A DNA stretch of 64,000 nt from Selaginella moellendorffii (lineage: Eukaryota > Streptophyta > Lycopodiopsida > Selaginellales > Selaginellaceae), in assembly GCF_000143415.4 (NCBI RefSeq), contig NW_003314266.1, forward strand, positions 60,452 through 124,451, given 5' to 3'. The notes below the pieces were generated by a model that saw only the letters and a program-made list of their open reading frames with translations, ran no database searches and had not been told where the DNA came from. Within the stretch, counting starts at the first letter, position 1. Each line of letters opens with the position of its first letter. Below, piece after piece: positions 45,708-57,032 of this stretch. Both the position numbers and the translations under genes were made by a program.

Positions 45708-45780
45708 AGCCAATCGCACTAGGGTTTATACTTACGAGGGTTTTTTTCTAATTTTCGCGCCAAAACGATTAGGGCAAGCT
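45708..45780. promoter_or_regulatory. 73-bp bidirectional promoter with E2F-like palindrome
   Basis: The REX1-B and TMEM209-like ATGs are only 73 bp apart. At 45752-45765 lies ttttcgcgccaaaa, a near-palindromic E2F consensus (TTTSGCGC). A telo-box-like tagggttt is at 45720-45727 and a second related gattaggg at 45767-45774. E2F sites drive S-phase expression, which would fit a DNA-repair gene. Confidence 0.7.
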
Positions 45781-48071
45781 ATGGCGGAGGAGAGCTCCAC
45801 TCCATCGAGACAACACAGGTTTGGAGTCTACCAGAATGCGGCGATCGCCTCGGCGCTGGATGCGCAAGGGTCGAGGAGGAGCTCGCCGCCAGCGATCGTC
45901 GCGCTTGTTTTCCTCGTTTCCACTTGGGGATTGCTCTCGATTTCTTACCGGTGAGTGGGCTCTAGGGTTCTTGGCAGGGTTCTAATGCTCACACTGTTAG
46001 GAAGGAGACGATCAAAGACACAATGCGGCTCTTTGGGCTCACGTATCTCTTCGCAAGTAAGATCTTTCTATCTTTTCTATCTCCTTGGTACTGATGGAAC
46101 AAAAAACTAACGTAGAAACTACCGTGAGACTTTGCCAAGTCGTTCTTACGCTCGTCTTCCTCGGTGCATTGTCCGCGTTCTTGAAGGCCATTTTTTCTTC
46201 CGAGGAAGGCTACTTCGTTTTCAAGTCATCTTCCCAGATTTCATCGCCACTGACACCACGGCAGGAGATGCTACTTGGAAGGCGAAGCTCAAGAACAGCA
46301 CTGCCGCCGCCAAAGACTGCCAAATCTCCGACCGCGGTTTCTCCAAGCACGATGTTCCCGATCCATCCTCCGCTGTTCAAAGGCGGAGTGAAAGGAAGTG
46401 GCCAAGCTCTCGGGGCTGCATCTCCAGCAACACCAGTGCAAGTGAGTACATTTCCATACACACCATCAGTGGCTTCTTCTCCAGACTCGAGTTTTCTTCC
46501 GTGGACGCTCAAGTACAGGAACGATGAGATTCGGACTGAGGAGGAGCTTGAGAGTTTTCTCTCGGACGTGGGAACTAGAATGGTCGAGTCTTCAGGGAGA
46601 TCAGGCAGCACTCCACAGGGTGGTCCAGTTACGCCATCGCCAATACGAGTTCTAGGTGCCGGCTCCGGCCCAAACGTGATGAGCACTACACCTCGCTCTC
46701 CAGCAACTGCAGGGACACCGGTACGAGCCGTAAGGGTCTCGCCAAGTTCTCAAAAGTCGGGTGTTTCGCCAAAGAAGGCAGAAGGTGATCTTCCTGCTCC
46801 TTTCACAATCGAGCAGGCAACAGATGGCTTTAAAAAGCTGGGCTTGTGGCCTGATATCGACCAGTGGAGAGACGGTCTCAGACAATGGTTTTCGGACGTT
46901 CTGCTTGCGCCACTGCTCTACAAGATCGACAGGAGCCATCTACAGGTAGCGAGCAGTATTGGTTTTCATGCCATGACAATGCTTTTATGACGTTACAGGT
47001 TATGGAGACAGCGGCAACACTTAGTTTTTCCTTGGCAATCAGTCCGATCGAGGGTAAACGCAATAGCAACAGCAGTCCTGGAATGGATGGGAGTGCACAG
47101 GAATGGCTCACGACATTTGCTCCAGACGAGGACGCGCTTATTCATCAGTTTCGTGCATATCTGCTAAACGCTAAAAGCTCCACGCCGAGTAAGTTTTTGA
47201 GTTGACGAAGGCTGAACGTCTCTCTAACAATGCTCGTGTCACGCAGCACCATCTATTTTCGGGCTGAAGGTTCCGAACGAACAGGATGTGAATCCTTTAC
47301 TGCAAGCGTGCCTCGATGCCGTCACTGAGCATCAACGATTGCGTGCTCTTGTAAAAGGCGAATGGGTGAAAGGACTTCTCCCCCAGAGCAGTGTGAGATC
47401 AGATTATACGGTCCAACGTCTGCGAGGTACTCGCTTCTCTTTCTGTTTTTTTCTTTCTTCAGTTTTGACGAATGCGTGAAATATGTTCATCTTCCAGAGC
47501 TAGCCGAAGGCACTTGTGTCAGGAAGTACGAGTTTGCTGGAACGGGCGAAGTTTACGACAAGTCAACGAAGCGCTGGAGCTTGGAACTTCCAACAGACGC
47601 TCACCTCTTGGTCTACCTTTTCTGTGCGCTGCTGGAACACCCACAGTGGATGCTGCACGTCGATCCAACATCTCACCCGAGCACTCAGTCAGGCAACAAT
47701 CCACTCTTTATCGCCAGCCTTCCACAAAAGGAGCGGTTTCCAGACAAGTATGTGGCAGTCTTATCAAGCGCTCCTCCAGTGTTACATGCTGGTGCGTGTA
47801 TTCTAGCCGTCGGCAAGCAAAGTCCTCCTGTCTTTGCTCTCTACTGGGATAAGAAGCTGCAATTCTCGCTTCAGGTAAACAAGCTCTCTTCCATTTTTAT
47901 CGCTTCTCTGAAAGAGTGTTTCTCCAGGGACGAACCGCACTGTGGGACGCGATTTTGCTCCTTTGTCATAGGATCAAAGTCGCGCATGGTGGGATTGTTA
48001 GAGGCATCAATCTCGGCGGCCCGGCTTTTAATCTTCTGTCGCTGCTGGAACAGCCTTGTGGCGAGAATTAG
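45781..48071 (+). CDS. TMEM209-like protein (cytochrome b561 N-terminal-domain family)
   Basis: Seven exons (45781-45950, 46001-46056, 46116-46945, 46999-47188, 47247-47426, 47498-47874, 47928-48071) sum to 1947 nt, giving 648 aa. Two hydrophobic segments near the N-terminus (PAIVALVFLVSTWGLLSIS, and VVLTLVFLGALSAFLKAIF) anchor it in a membrane. A Ser/Pro-rich middle follows. The C-terminal half holds the conserved region with LWPDIDQWRDGLRQWFSDVL, WSLELPTDAHLLVYLFCALL, VFALYWDKKLQFSLQ and IKVAHGGIVRGINLGGPAFN. Human TMEM209 is a nuclear-envelope protein; the plant homologue is unstudied as far as I know. A degraded duplicate of the last two exons lies at 53781-53905. Confidence 0.88.
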
Positions 48072-48499
48072 CGAAAGAGTCATCTTCACTAGCTTTATAG
48101 TTCGGGAAGGGTACTTATTTTATAGACATATCTAATTTTAATGTTCACATCCTTCTACAAATTATTAACTTGACAAAAATGTAAGAGTAAATAATATAAT
48201 TTGTTTTAAATTTTATATTATTTTGAAAAGTAAAAAATAATTTATTATGCTACTTTACAAAATAAAATATATAAGTAATAAAAGGAAATAGCTTGAAATA
48301 ATTAAGTTTGTAAATGTTTGATTAAGAGTTTGTTCATATTTAGTAACAAATAGGTCTTAAGTTTAACTATATTAATTAGTTAATAATAAGCAATTCTTTG
48401 AGATCCATAAATGCTTGTTCACAATCCTTATATCATACAAAAGATGATGTTGACAACTTTAGTTAATACTCACAATAGTGCAATACGATTAAAAAAATG

Positions 48500-48985
48500 A
48501 TTGACAAAACAATTGAGATATTACACTTTGCCTAGGAAGCATTGTATATCATTCATACACTTCAAAGTAGGGAATTTCAAAATAACTATAAATTTGTCAG
48601 AATTAACTTGCAAACCTTCATGAGAAATATAATAAGTTGTGTCCTTAAATCTAAAGATGCATTTAAACTATTTTAACTTTAAACTAAATTCCCGCAGCCA
48701 TCCCAACACTTTACGAACATCATAGATATGATCCTCCCATGTCCCTTCCAATTGGATTAAGACATCATTATGAAGTTAATAGTCACTTTTGGCATATCAT
48801 AGAGAATCTCATCCATCATTTGCTAAAAAGTCATTGAAGCATTGTTCAAATTAAATGGCATTACCATCAACATTAGATGAATTTGTGCTAAGTGAATCCT
48901 TTGATAGTACTCCCAAAAGAAGGATGAAAGGGTCATTGACTTATTTATATGTGCAAGGATCCCCCACTATTCACATAATTATTCA
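48500..48985 (-). pseudogene. Gypsy reverse-transcriptase remnant
   Basis: The minus strand reads MPFNLNNASMTF, resembling the MPFGLTNAPATF motif of Gypsy RT. A degraded DD-box region with IQLEGTWEDHIYDVRKVLGW follows in another frame. Multiple stops and frameshifts are present. Confidence 0.6.
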
Positions 48986-49129
48986 TTTACCAAAAGAATC
49001 TCTATGTTAAAACTTTCCATGGTAGCAACACAAATAGGACATTGTTGACGCCAAAGCCTCCACCTAGGAAATAGAGGATGTTAATTTGGAAAACACTTAT
49101 GTATGAATCCACTCATTCTTTGCTAAATG

Positions 49130-49600
49130 TGGGTCTTCTTCCTTCTCTAGCGGATGCTCTCTTCTCTATCAAGCAGCAGCTGGGTCCTTCAAATGCAAAT
49201 CTCTCTTCTTGGGCTGGATCCGATCCTTGCAATCCTCTGTGGAATGGTGTCGGATGTACTGGAAACCGTGTTACAGCTCTGTAAGTCTTGGAAACTTTAA
49301 TTCCCTTTGTGATTGGTGTGTTGTGTTTGTATATCAGGAACTTGACAGGGTTTGGCTTGATCGGAAGCTTTCCAGATGAGCTGGGAAACATCACAACGCT
49401 GGCAGATCTTGACCTCCAGGAGAACAACATTACGGGGCCCGTGCCAAAGTCCTTGTCGAGATTGTCCACACTGAGATCACTGTAAGTTTACAGCAACAAA
49501 CTTCGTCTTCTTTTGTTAGGCTTGAGAGAACTTATCAAGAACTTATCTCACTCCTTTCCCATTTTTCAGGGTAAACCATCTAGCAAGAGGGTGTTGGGGG
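49130..49600 (+). pseudogene. Captured N-terminal fragment of an LRR receptor-type gene
   Basis: Two joined exons carry an LRR N-terminal domain. The first, ending at 49280, has LADALFSIKQQLGPSNANLS and SDPCNPLWNGVGC. The second, 49338-49481, has LTGFGLIGSFPDELGNITTL and LQENNITGPVPKSLSRLSTL. Phase is kept across the intron, and a third donor/acceptor pair (49482/49569) leads only to NHLARG and a stop. Signal peptide, further repeats and kinase are absent. The LRR type resembles the At1g06840 group of receptor-like kinases. It lies inside transposon-derived sequence. Confidence 0.65.
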
Positions 49601-50699
49601 AGGTGGTGATGCTTCTAGCAGTGAATCCTCAATCTCAGATCGCATGGTAAAGATCGCATCAATGGAATTCAAATTCCACTCAAGGAAGCCTCTAAGATTT
49701 ATCATGAGTGTCAACTCAGAAAACAAATGTGGAGGAGCTTTCCTTTGTCCAGCCCCACTACAAAACAATGCCTTGAACTTCTTCATACAGATCACAATGC
49801 CAATATGTGTAGCCAACCTCATCACATGCTTAGTAGTGCATATCACAGCTATGACCATATTTTTGTGTTTGTCCTTAAACATGAACAACAACAATATCAA
49901 CCTCCATCAAAACAAGACCATCTTCTATAGAAAGTGGAGCTAAAAGACATGCAATGAGAAGTGGAAGAGGCAATGTTTTATAATATTGTGCTAATTGAAA
50001 AATATCATTAAAGGTGGCTAAAGCAAATGCATGCATAAAGTCCACAAGATTTTGACAAAGTGTTAGCTAATAACATTCTCAACTTGATTTACTCTAATGG
50101 CTTTACATAAAATAAGGGTTTTAAAAGCAAATGCCAAATTGCATCACTCACTCAATTGGCCTTTGACGAAAATGATATAATTGTTAAAACACATCATCAC
50201 AATTATAAACATGTCCAAATGTATGCTTGAAGATGTTTGGGAAAATATTCTAATCTACATGAGTGGCTACACTCAAACTATTGTACCATTATAATGCCGT
50301 TTGGAGATATGTGAAACTCATACAAATGCCAAGCATCATCTTAAAAATGTGAGGGTTAGTAATAAGAATAGAAGGAGTTGTACTACACGCCATGAATACT
50401 ACCATCAATTGAGTCTAATTGTTCAGTTCTATCTGCATAATATCAAGCAATTGCACCAACTACTATTTCAGAGTCAAAATAGGAAGAGGAAGAGGCTATT
50501 GTTTTGCTATGAAAATTAATAAAAAAGGAATATTAAAAGAGAAGAAAATGGAAAAACTATAAAGGAAGTAAGATCTAGATAATGCAAAAGTTAGATCTAA
50601 ACTAAAAGCTCAAATCTAAGCATTTCTTAGGAATAATTAGAGTTGCCTTATGTGATGGATAAAATATAGAAATGGAATACAAAAAATGTGTATATTAAT

Positions 50700-50830
50700 T
50701 AACCCAAAAACCATAGCTTATATATAAAAGCAAGAGGTATAAATTAAAATCAATATAATAGCTATCAAAATCCCACTATATTAATTTTAGTGTATTGGTC
50801 ATTAATATTAGTATATAACATTGTAGCAAT
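50700..50830 (-). repeat. Left arm of an inverted repeat in the AT-rich island
   Basis: This segment, including agcttatatata, aaaatcaat, atagctatcaaaat and attaatattagtatataaca, is the reverse complement of 52690-52820 with substitutions. The two ~130-bp arms lie about 1.9 kb apart. They could be LTR pieces of two elements in opposite orientation. Confidence 0.65.
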
Positions 50831-51119
50831 ATACTTGGAACTTAAAATATATATTTTTGAGAGGACACCTTACTTAAATAAAAAAAAACTTTATGTATCA
50901 TACAATTTTTAACTAAATTATAAAAAAAATTATTCACTGTGTTTTCACTATAAATTTTACACCTTTGTAAATAAAAGATAAAAACAATAGTTTAGAGTTA
51001 AAAAAGATTTTTTTTAGAAAGATCCCTTAAGTTTAGGTTATTATAAACTGTTAAATTTTAATTTTATCCAGTTTTGGTATATCTTGATTACACTTGACTT
51101 TTCATTTTGCATATGAATG

Positions 51120-51500
51120 CTTTTGATATCGGTCTTGGGGGTGTTTTGATGTAAAAGAGCACAAGTGTCCTTAGTCAATGTCATCCTATTACATATATTA
51201 GGCATACATTACAATCATTAAAGATGAATTATTTCACGATAGAGAAGGAGCATTTTAGTAGTAGTTTGGGGTTTCGAGAAGCTTCATATATATTTATATA
51301 GTTCTTGGACATTACTAAAAAGTGATTATGCTGCAATTACTTCATTATTAAAATGGAAGAACTTTATTAGTTGTACTTCTTAGTGGGCTCTAAAGCTTCA
51401 AATATATAATTTTGAAGTTGTTCATCACTCAAGGAGTTTTATAGTTAATGTTAATACCCTTCCTCAAGCTCTTCTTTCTTCTTCAATCTCTTCTTTTATT
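51120..51500 (+). pseudogene. Gypsy RNase H remnant
   Basis: The plus strand reads AFDIGLGGVLM (for the usual ASDxGIGAVL), then KMNYFTIEKEHFSSSLGF (for the EKNYSTTEKE motif), then RWAL-like and VHHSRSFIVN-like pieces in shifted frames. Stops interrupt it throughout. Confidence 0.65.
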
Positions 51501-52008
51501 CTTGAAGAGCCTATTATTCTAGCATTTATGAATTTTTTGAATAAGGATTTCATGTTATTGGCAGTTATTATACTTGATGTTTATTGTTCATAAAGCGTAA
51601 AACAAGATTTATTTTCTTTTGACAAAGTTTGCAAGACTCAAAAGGCTGTAATATTTATAATACTCCCCCTCGTGCTATGGAAGGATGGTTGGAGTCAATT
51701 ATAATTTTCTGTCCGCTTAACTTGGTGGCATTTGATATAATAGGGTTTTTTCCATAGTCGACTGTTGGCAATGAATATGTCATTATTGGTTTTCACTATT
51801 TGACTCACTAAATGAATTGTAATGCCATTGTTGTTCCACTTGTATGTAGCCTAAGTGTTCAATAGACTCCATTCAAACAAGTGGAAAAATGTTCATCAAA
51901 TATTAATCTTAAGACCTAGCATTAGCAATTTGTAGCAATCACAAAGGTAAATTCAACTTTATTGGTAGTATTGAATCATGATTATATAAGAGTTTATATA
52001 AAGAAGCA

Positions 52009-52250
52009 CTAATAAAACTCTGTACCCCTATGATATATATATACTAGAGAGATGGCAAATAACCATTTTAATTCGAATGTTAAAAGTTCATATATTTCAC
52101 GATCATTCCTTTGAATAAGCTCTTTTATCAAACCATCTATATGTGGATGATAAACACTTGTAAAAGTGTGGTATATCTCCAATTGAGATATTAAAATGTG
52201 AAATGCTTCAACCATAAATGCGAGACCATTATTTGAGAGAATCCACTCTA
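52009..52250 (-). pseudogene. Gypsy integrase remnant
   Basis: The minus strand has an open stretch with FTSVYHPHIDGLIKELIQR, corresponding to the integrase motif TxYHPQTDGQxE. Its orientation is opposite to the RNase H remnant 500 bp to the left. Confidence 0.6.
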
Positions 52251-52689
52251 GACAGAAATGTTAAAACACCACTTAATTAAGGAGGAAGTATCCAACAACA
52301 GTTGCAAATGCATTAGCAAGAACACTAACTTTCCCATCATTGTCCACCTACAGAATATAAAATGAATGCTTTAGTGTTAGTTTGTTTTCTTAACTTTACA
52401 GTATGTAGTTTGTCTAAGGGGCTCCTTGTTCTGTGAAAAGGATTGTATTAGATGTTATAGCAAGTTGGACTACAAGTTTATGAAGTTCGGTATAATGTTC
52501 AACATGTCAATCCTCCAAACATTATGCATATGCAATGGCTAAAACACTTCGTACAAAGAGATTATGAATAATTAATACCAGCTATAAATCCACTGGTGCC
52601 TTTTCGTGATGTTCTTTCAGATCCTACTGTATTAACTAAAGAATGTTGGCTACCTTCTATCCTTTCAAGAACCAGATGATATGAAATGC

Positions 52690-52820
52690 AAATGTACAAT
52701 TGTGATGTTATATACTAATATTAATAGTTGTACATTACGATTAATTTAATGGAATTTTGATAGCTATCGGATTGGTTTTAATCTGAACTACTCACTCCTA
52801 TATATAAGCTAGGGTTTTTG
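52690..52820 (+). repeat. Right arm of the inverted repeat in the AT-rich island
   Basis: This is the partner of 50700-50830 (gttatatactaatattaata, attttgatagctat and tatatataagct). The arm contains a TATA-like stretch followed by ctagggttt, as would suit an LTR promoter reading rightwards. Confidence 0.65.
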
Positions 52821-53385
52821 GGCTAATAGATATGTTTATTTCTGCATTCCATTTCCATATTTCATGCACTCAAAATATAAAATATATTATGTAAATAAAT
52901 TTTTAATCTTCAAAATAATTATTGTTATTACAAATGAATATAGAATCAATCTATGAAGAAATTAAAAAATAAATATATGAAAAATATAAATTTTGATAAG
53001 ATGATTAAATGTTATTTTCATAAAAATTCTTAAATGCATATGTCTAATTTACTTAGTTTTTTTGATTTGAAACATTGACCAAAACATAACAAAAATCAAA
53101 TATAAAGCACACCAAGTTTACTATCTACTTTATTTAGTATAAATAATAAAATTCAAATTAAATATTATATATTAACTTCATATTAAAAATATGAATTTTA
53201 TAAAATTTTAATATTTAATGTACTTTTGTAAGATCTCATGTTTTAGTAGCTACATATTAACAAACTCTTAGTTAAATATTAAGAAAATAAAAAAATTTAC
53301 TATGTATTGCATGTAGCAACACTTGGTTTGCTTAATGGTAGTGTTATTCCTACTTATTAATCTAATTGATCAAATAAAATTTTAT

Positions 53386-53580
53386 AATTATAAGCATGTT
53401 TGTAATTTATAAACACAAGATTAATCTTATTGTATATCAGCCATTAGATGGTAGAGTAAAATAGAATATACTAGAAAGTGTTTAAGAAAGTTTATAAATT
53501 ATAAACATATTTATATTTTATAAATACAAGATTAATCTAAATGAATAAGAACCATTAGATGGTAAAATATTCTAGAATAT
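53386..53580. repeat. Imperfect tandem duplication, period about 111 bp
   Basis: Two units share aatttataaacacaagattaa-like sequence and ccattagatggta (first at 53441, second at 53552). Divergence is moderate. No coding content is visible. Confidence 0.6.
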
Positions 53581-53780
53581 CCAAACATATTCTAAGTATA
53601 TTCACTACCATACAAGGAAACCAAAAATATAAACCTTATTTATTTCAAATTACTTAATCACCCTTCTTACTTAATCAATAATCAATATTGTCATATTCTG
53701 TGCACCTAGCTATGATATAGGTTTGCACTATTTCTACCTGTTTTCAATCTAGGCATAAGCAAGCAATCCTCTAGTTTGTT

Positions 53781-53905
53781 CTCTACTGGGACACTATAAC
53801 TTACAGTTCAATGTAAACAATAAAATAATGATGTTGAGGATCTCTGGTGGGATTCTTAGAGATCTTGGCAGCCCAGCTTTCAATCTTATGTTGCTCCTTA
53901 AGGTT
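53781..53905 (+). pseudogene. Degraded duplicate of the TMEM209-like 3' end
   Basis: ctctactgggacac...ttcaatgtaaac matches the end of TMEM209 exon 6 and its donor (ctctactgggataag...cttcaggtaaac). Then ggtgggattcttagagatc... and cccagctttcaatctt match its last exon (GGIVRGINLGGPAFNLLSLL). The intron between them is mostly deleted and frames are lost. Confidence 0.75.
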
Positions 53906-54207
53906 AAGCCCAACACTTGATGATGTATCATTTTGTTGCTAGTTTCAATTATTGCTACCTGGAAGATTCTAAATTTTTTTTACCTGGATTTGACCATGCA
54001 ACGACATCATGCAAAGAGAGGCCAGCGGATCCTCCCACGCTGGTACCGCCACGTGGACGATCCAGAAATTTTTGGGTTTATACGCATGCCGTAGCTATTT
54101 CCTTATAGAAGAGAGGCTCTCTCACTTTCGATCCAATCCATCGCTGGCATTCTGGAATGCCAGTGTAGTGCTAACAGGAAATAGGGTTTTACGAAGCGTT
54201 TGGAGAC

Positions 54208-56137
54208 ATGGCGCTCCACCACTCTGCCGCCGCCGCTACTGCTCCCTCGATGCTTCAGCGATCGGAGATGCTCTCGGCGCCCTCGGAGATTGCCGCTCTT
54301 AGATTCCCGGCGCTCGATTCGACGAAGAATCTCCGGATCGGTAAGCTCTCTGCTCGAAATATCCGACCGCCTTTTAGATTTTGGCAGCCGGCATTCCTCG
54401 TTCTTGCGCGATCTACATGATTCGTGATCGCGATTCCTCGCAGGTCACAGGCAATGCTCGCCCTCGCCCCGGGCAGTGGCCTCGGCGGCAGCGACGGCAG
54501 GTCCCAAGCGCGAGACGGATCCAAAGAAGCGGGTCGTGATCACGGGCATGGGACTGGTGTCCGTGTTTGGCAGCGATACCGACAAGTACTACGACAAGCT
54601 CTTGGAAGGAGTAAGTGGAGTGGCTGCCATCGATCGGTTCGATGCCTCACAATTCCCTACCAAGTTCGCGGCACAAATCCGGGATTTCTCGGCCAAAGGC
54701 TACATCGATGGCAAGAATGACCGCCGCCTGGACGATTGTCTTAGATACGGCATTGTTGGTGGCAAGAAGGCCCTCGAGCACGCTGGACTAGGAGGGGAAA
54801 ACCTGGATAAGGTAACTCAAAAGCCAACTCTCTACTAAAGCTAAGTTTTTCTCATGAGAACTTGCAGGTTGACAAGCAACGAGTTGGTGTTCTAGTCGGT
54901 TCCGGAATGGGAGGACTCAGTGTCTTCTCGGATGGTGTTCAGTCACTGATCGAGAGGGGCTACAGGAAGATCACTCCATTTTTCATTCCTTACTCGATTA
55001 CCAACATGGCTTCTGCGATGCTGGCTATCGAGCTGGGACTTATGGGGCCGAACTATTCCATTTCGACGGCTTGTGCTACCTCGAACTACTGCTTCTATGC
55101 TGCCGGGAACTCAATCCGAAGAGGCGAGGCCGATATCATGATTGCCGGAGGCACCGAGGCAGCCATTATTCCAGTTGGTCTTGGCGGATTCGTAGCTTGC
55201 AGAGCTCTCTCTCAAAGGAACGACGAGCCTCAAACCGCGTCCCGGCCGTGGGACAAAGGTCGTGAAGGATTTGTCATGGGTGAAGGCGCGGGCGTCCTGG
55301 TACGTGTTTCTTAATATCTCGTCTTTGCTTGAGCTAATGTAATGACCACTCCGTACAGGTAATGGAAAGCCTTGAACACGCAAAGAAGCGAGGCGCTCAT
55401 ATTTTTGCGGAGTACTTGGGCGGTGCAGTGACTTGTGATGCGCACCACATGACCGATCCTCGTGCCGACGGACTGGGAGTGTCGACTTGCATAGAGAAAA
55501 GTCTTGAAGACGCCGGAGTGTCTCCAGAGGAGGTAAGACATCGCGTATTTTGCGTGACTTTCTTCTTTTTTCCTTCAACTACTATTGTGTGCGCGCGTAG
55601 GTGAACTACATCAATGCTCACGCGACGTCGACGGTGGTCGGTGATCTCGCGGAGATTAATGCCATCAAAAAGGTGTTTAGCGAATCCAGCGACATCAAGA
55701 TCAACGCAACAAAGGTATGGAGTTTACAGCTTGATTGCGTTCTAACATCTCATGAAAAACAGTCTATGATTGGACACTGTCTTGGTGCTGCTGGAGGTAT
55801 GGAAGCAATAGCAGTGATCAAAGCGATCACTACTGGCTGGCTCCACCCAACAATCAACCAGTTTGTAAGAAGCTCAAAACTTCCCCGAGTCCTGGATTGT
55901 TTTACTGAGACAAATCTGTTTGTGCTATCCTTTGCAGGATCCCGAGCCATCTGTAAACTTCGATAGAGTAGCGAACGTAAAAAAGCAGCACGAAGTGAAT
56001 GTTGGTAAGCTCATAGAAAAAATCATTTGCTTTTTAGGAAGGATGCGAATGACAAATTGCTCGTCACAGCCATCTCGAATTCGTTTGGGTTTGGAGGGCA
56101 CAACTCCGTCGTGGTGTTCGCGCCATACAACCCATGA
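54208..56137 (+). CDS. KAS1: 3-oxoacyl-[acyl-carrier-protein] synthase I, plastid
   Basis: Eight exons (54208-54340, 54444-54811, 54868-55299, 55359-55532, 55601-55714, 55763-55864, 55938-56004, 56070-56137) sum to 1458 nt, giving 485 aa. Residues 1-~60 form a Ser/Ala/Arg-rich transit peptide. The condensing-enzyme domain begins KKRVVITGMGLVSVFGSD. The catalytic Cys is in STACATSNY (about residue 236); the two histidines lie in INAHATST (about 376) and SMIGHCLGAAGG (about 412). The end reads AISNSFGFGGHNSVVVF. EYLGGAVTCDAHHMTDPRAD favours KAS I over KAS II. The enzyme elongates C4-C14 acyl-ACP in plastid fatty-acid synthesis. The last acceptor (cacag at 56069) is chosen because it alone keeps the conserved frame. 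Confidence 0.96.
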
Positions 56138-56273
56138 AAAGGATGGATTTAAAGAGGCTATTACCTCTGAGAATTTTTTGGGAACTTTTATTTTTATAGA
56201 GGTAAAAATAAAATTACTTTTAAAATGATTTTTACAATTACTAGTTTTTATTTTTCCTTTTTCATTTGCATAG

Positions 56274-56299
56274 TTGACTTGTGTTGACTATAGTTGACC
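56274..56299 (+). promoter_or_regulatory. Three W-box cores spaced exactly 10 bp
   Basis: TTGACT at 56274, TTGACT at 56284 and TTGACC at 56294 lie in the 3' flank of KAS I. They are about 760 bp upstream of the nsLTP ATG, in the same orientation. WRKY binding is possible but inferred. Confidence 0.5.
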
Positions 56300-56823
56300 T
56301 TCAGTTATAACAATTGGAAGAATCCCTCCTGTGGGCGATAGATTCCTTGGTTCCATGAAAGCTCAAAAAGTTTTGCTACCTCGGACAAAATCCTTGGCTT
56401 TTAGATGTGAGTGAAGTTCAGAAGGCTGGATTGGATCGAAATTGTCGAATGGTTTACGGGGGATGTTGCTCAGCTAACGGAAGAAAAGGTGTCTACAGTC
56501 ACTGGATATAGCTTTTCTGGTTTTAACATGTCCTCGACAAAGCGAAATGACAGGTCCCTTTTTTCGCAAACAATTTTCAAGAGATGTAGAAGACACACAA
56601 GAGCTTATAACTCGGCTTGAAAGTCGGCTCCGCATTGCGAGATAAGCTCATGGATTCCGAGTTATTCCGGTTTATTTCCATTCGTCTCGAGCAGCGCTCG
56701 CTTACAGGCTGCGCAAAGACGACCGGAGTCCGTGGAGTGCGTCACCACAGGAGACTTGTGATTGCCTTGCAATATCTGCGCATTCAATGGCCCGGCGAGC
56801 GTAAGCATGGAGTAAGCTTCTTG

Positions 56824-57006
56824 TATAAATAGCCTTGGGTGTGCTTGGGAATCGAGAACGCGAGAGATCGTTGTTTCTGTTTTTTCGTTCTTTTTTTCTC
56901 GAGCGGCACGCCGGTGCATAGATCTCAGCTTTCATGTAAGCCTTAAATGGATTCAATGGATTCAGGACGCTCTTTCTGCTTCTCACTTGTTCTTTCGTTG
57001 TTGCAG
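56824..57006 (+). promoter_or_regulatory. TATA box and 5'-leader intron of the nsLTP gene
   Basis: tataaata at 56824-56831 would place transcription start near 56855. The leader has a donor at 56936 (gtaagc) and an acceptor ending at 57006 (ttgttgcag), a plausible 71-bp intron 26 bp before the ATG. Confidence 0.55.
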
Positions 57007-57032
57007 TGTCTAGAGTTTTGGAGCCGGAGGGA

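Larger units (their letters stand above)
48150..53780. mobile_element. AT-rich island of nested, decayed Ty3/Gypsy-type elements
   Basis: Base composition changes abruptly at about 48.1 kb, from mixed to strongly AT-rich with long A/T runs, and changes back at about 53.9 kb. The only coding traces are short and stop-ridden: reverse transcriptase (minus, 48500-48985), RNase H (plus, 51120-51500) and integrase (minus, 52009-52250), plus a captured LRR fragment. The opposite orientations imply at least two nested elements. Long stretches (49640-50650, 52900-53380) show nothing recognisable. Confidence 0.65.
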
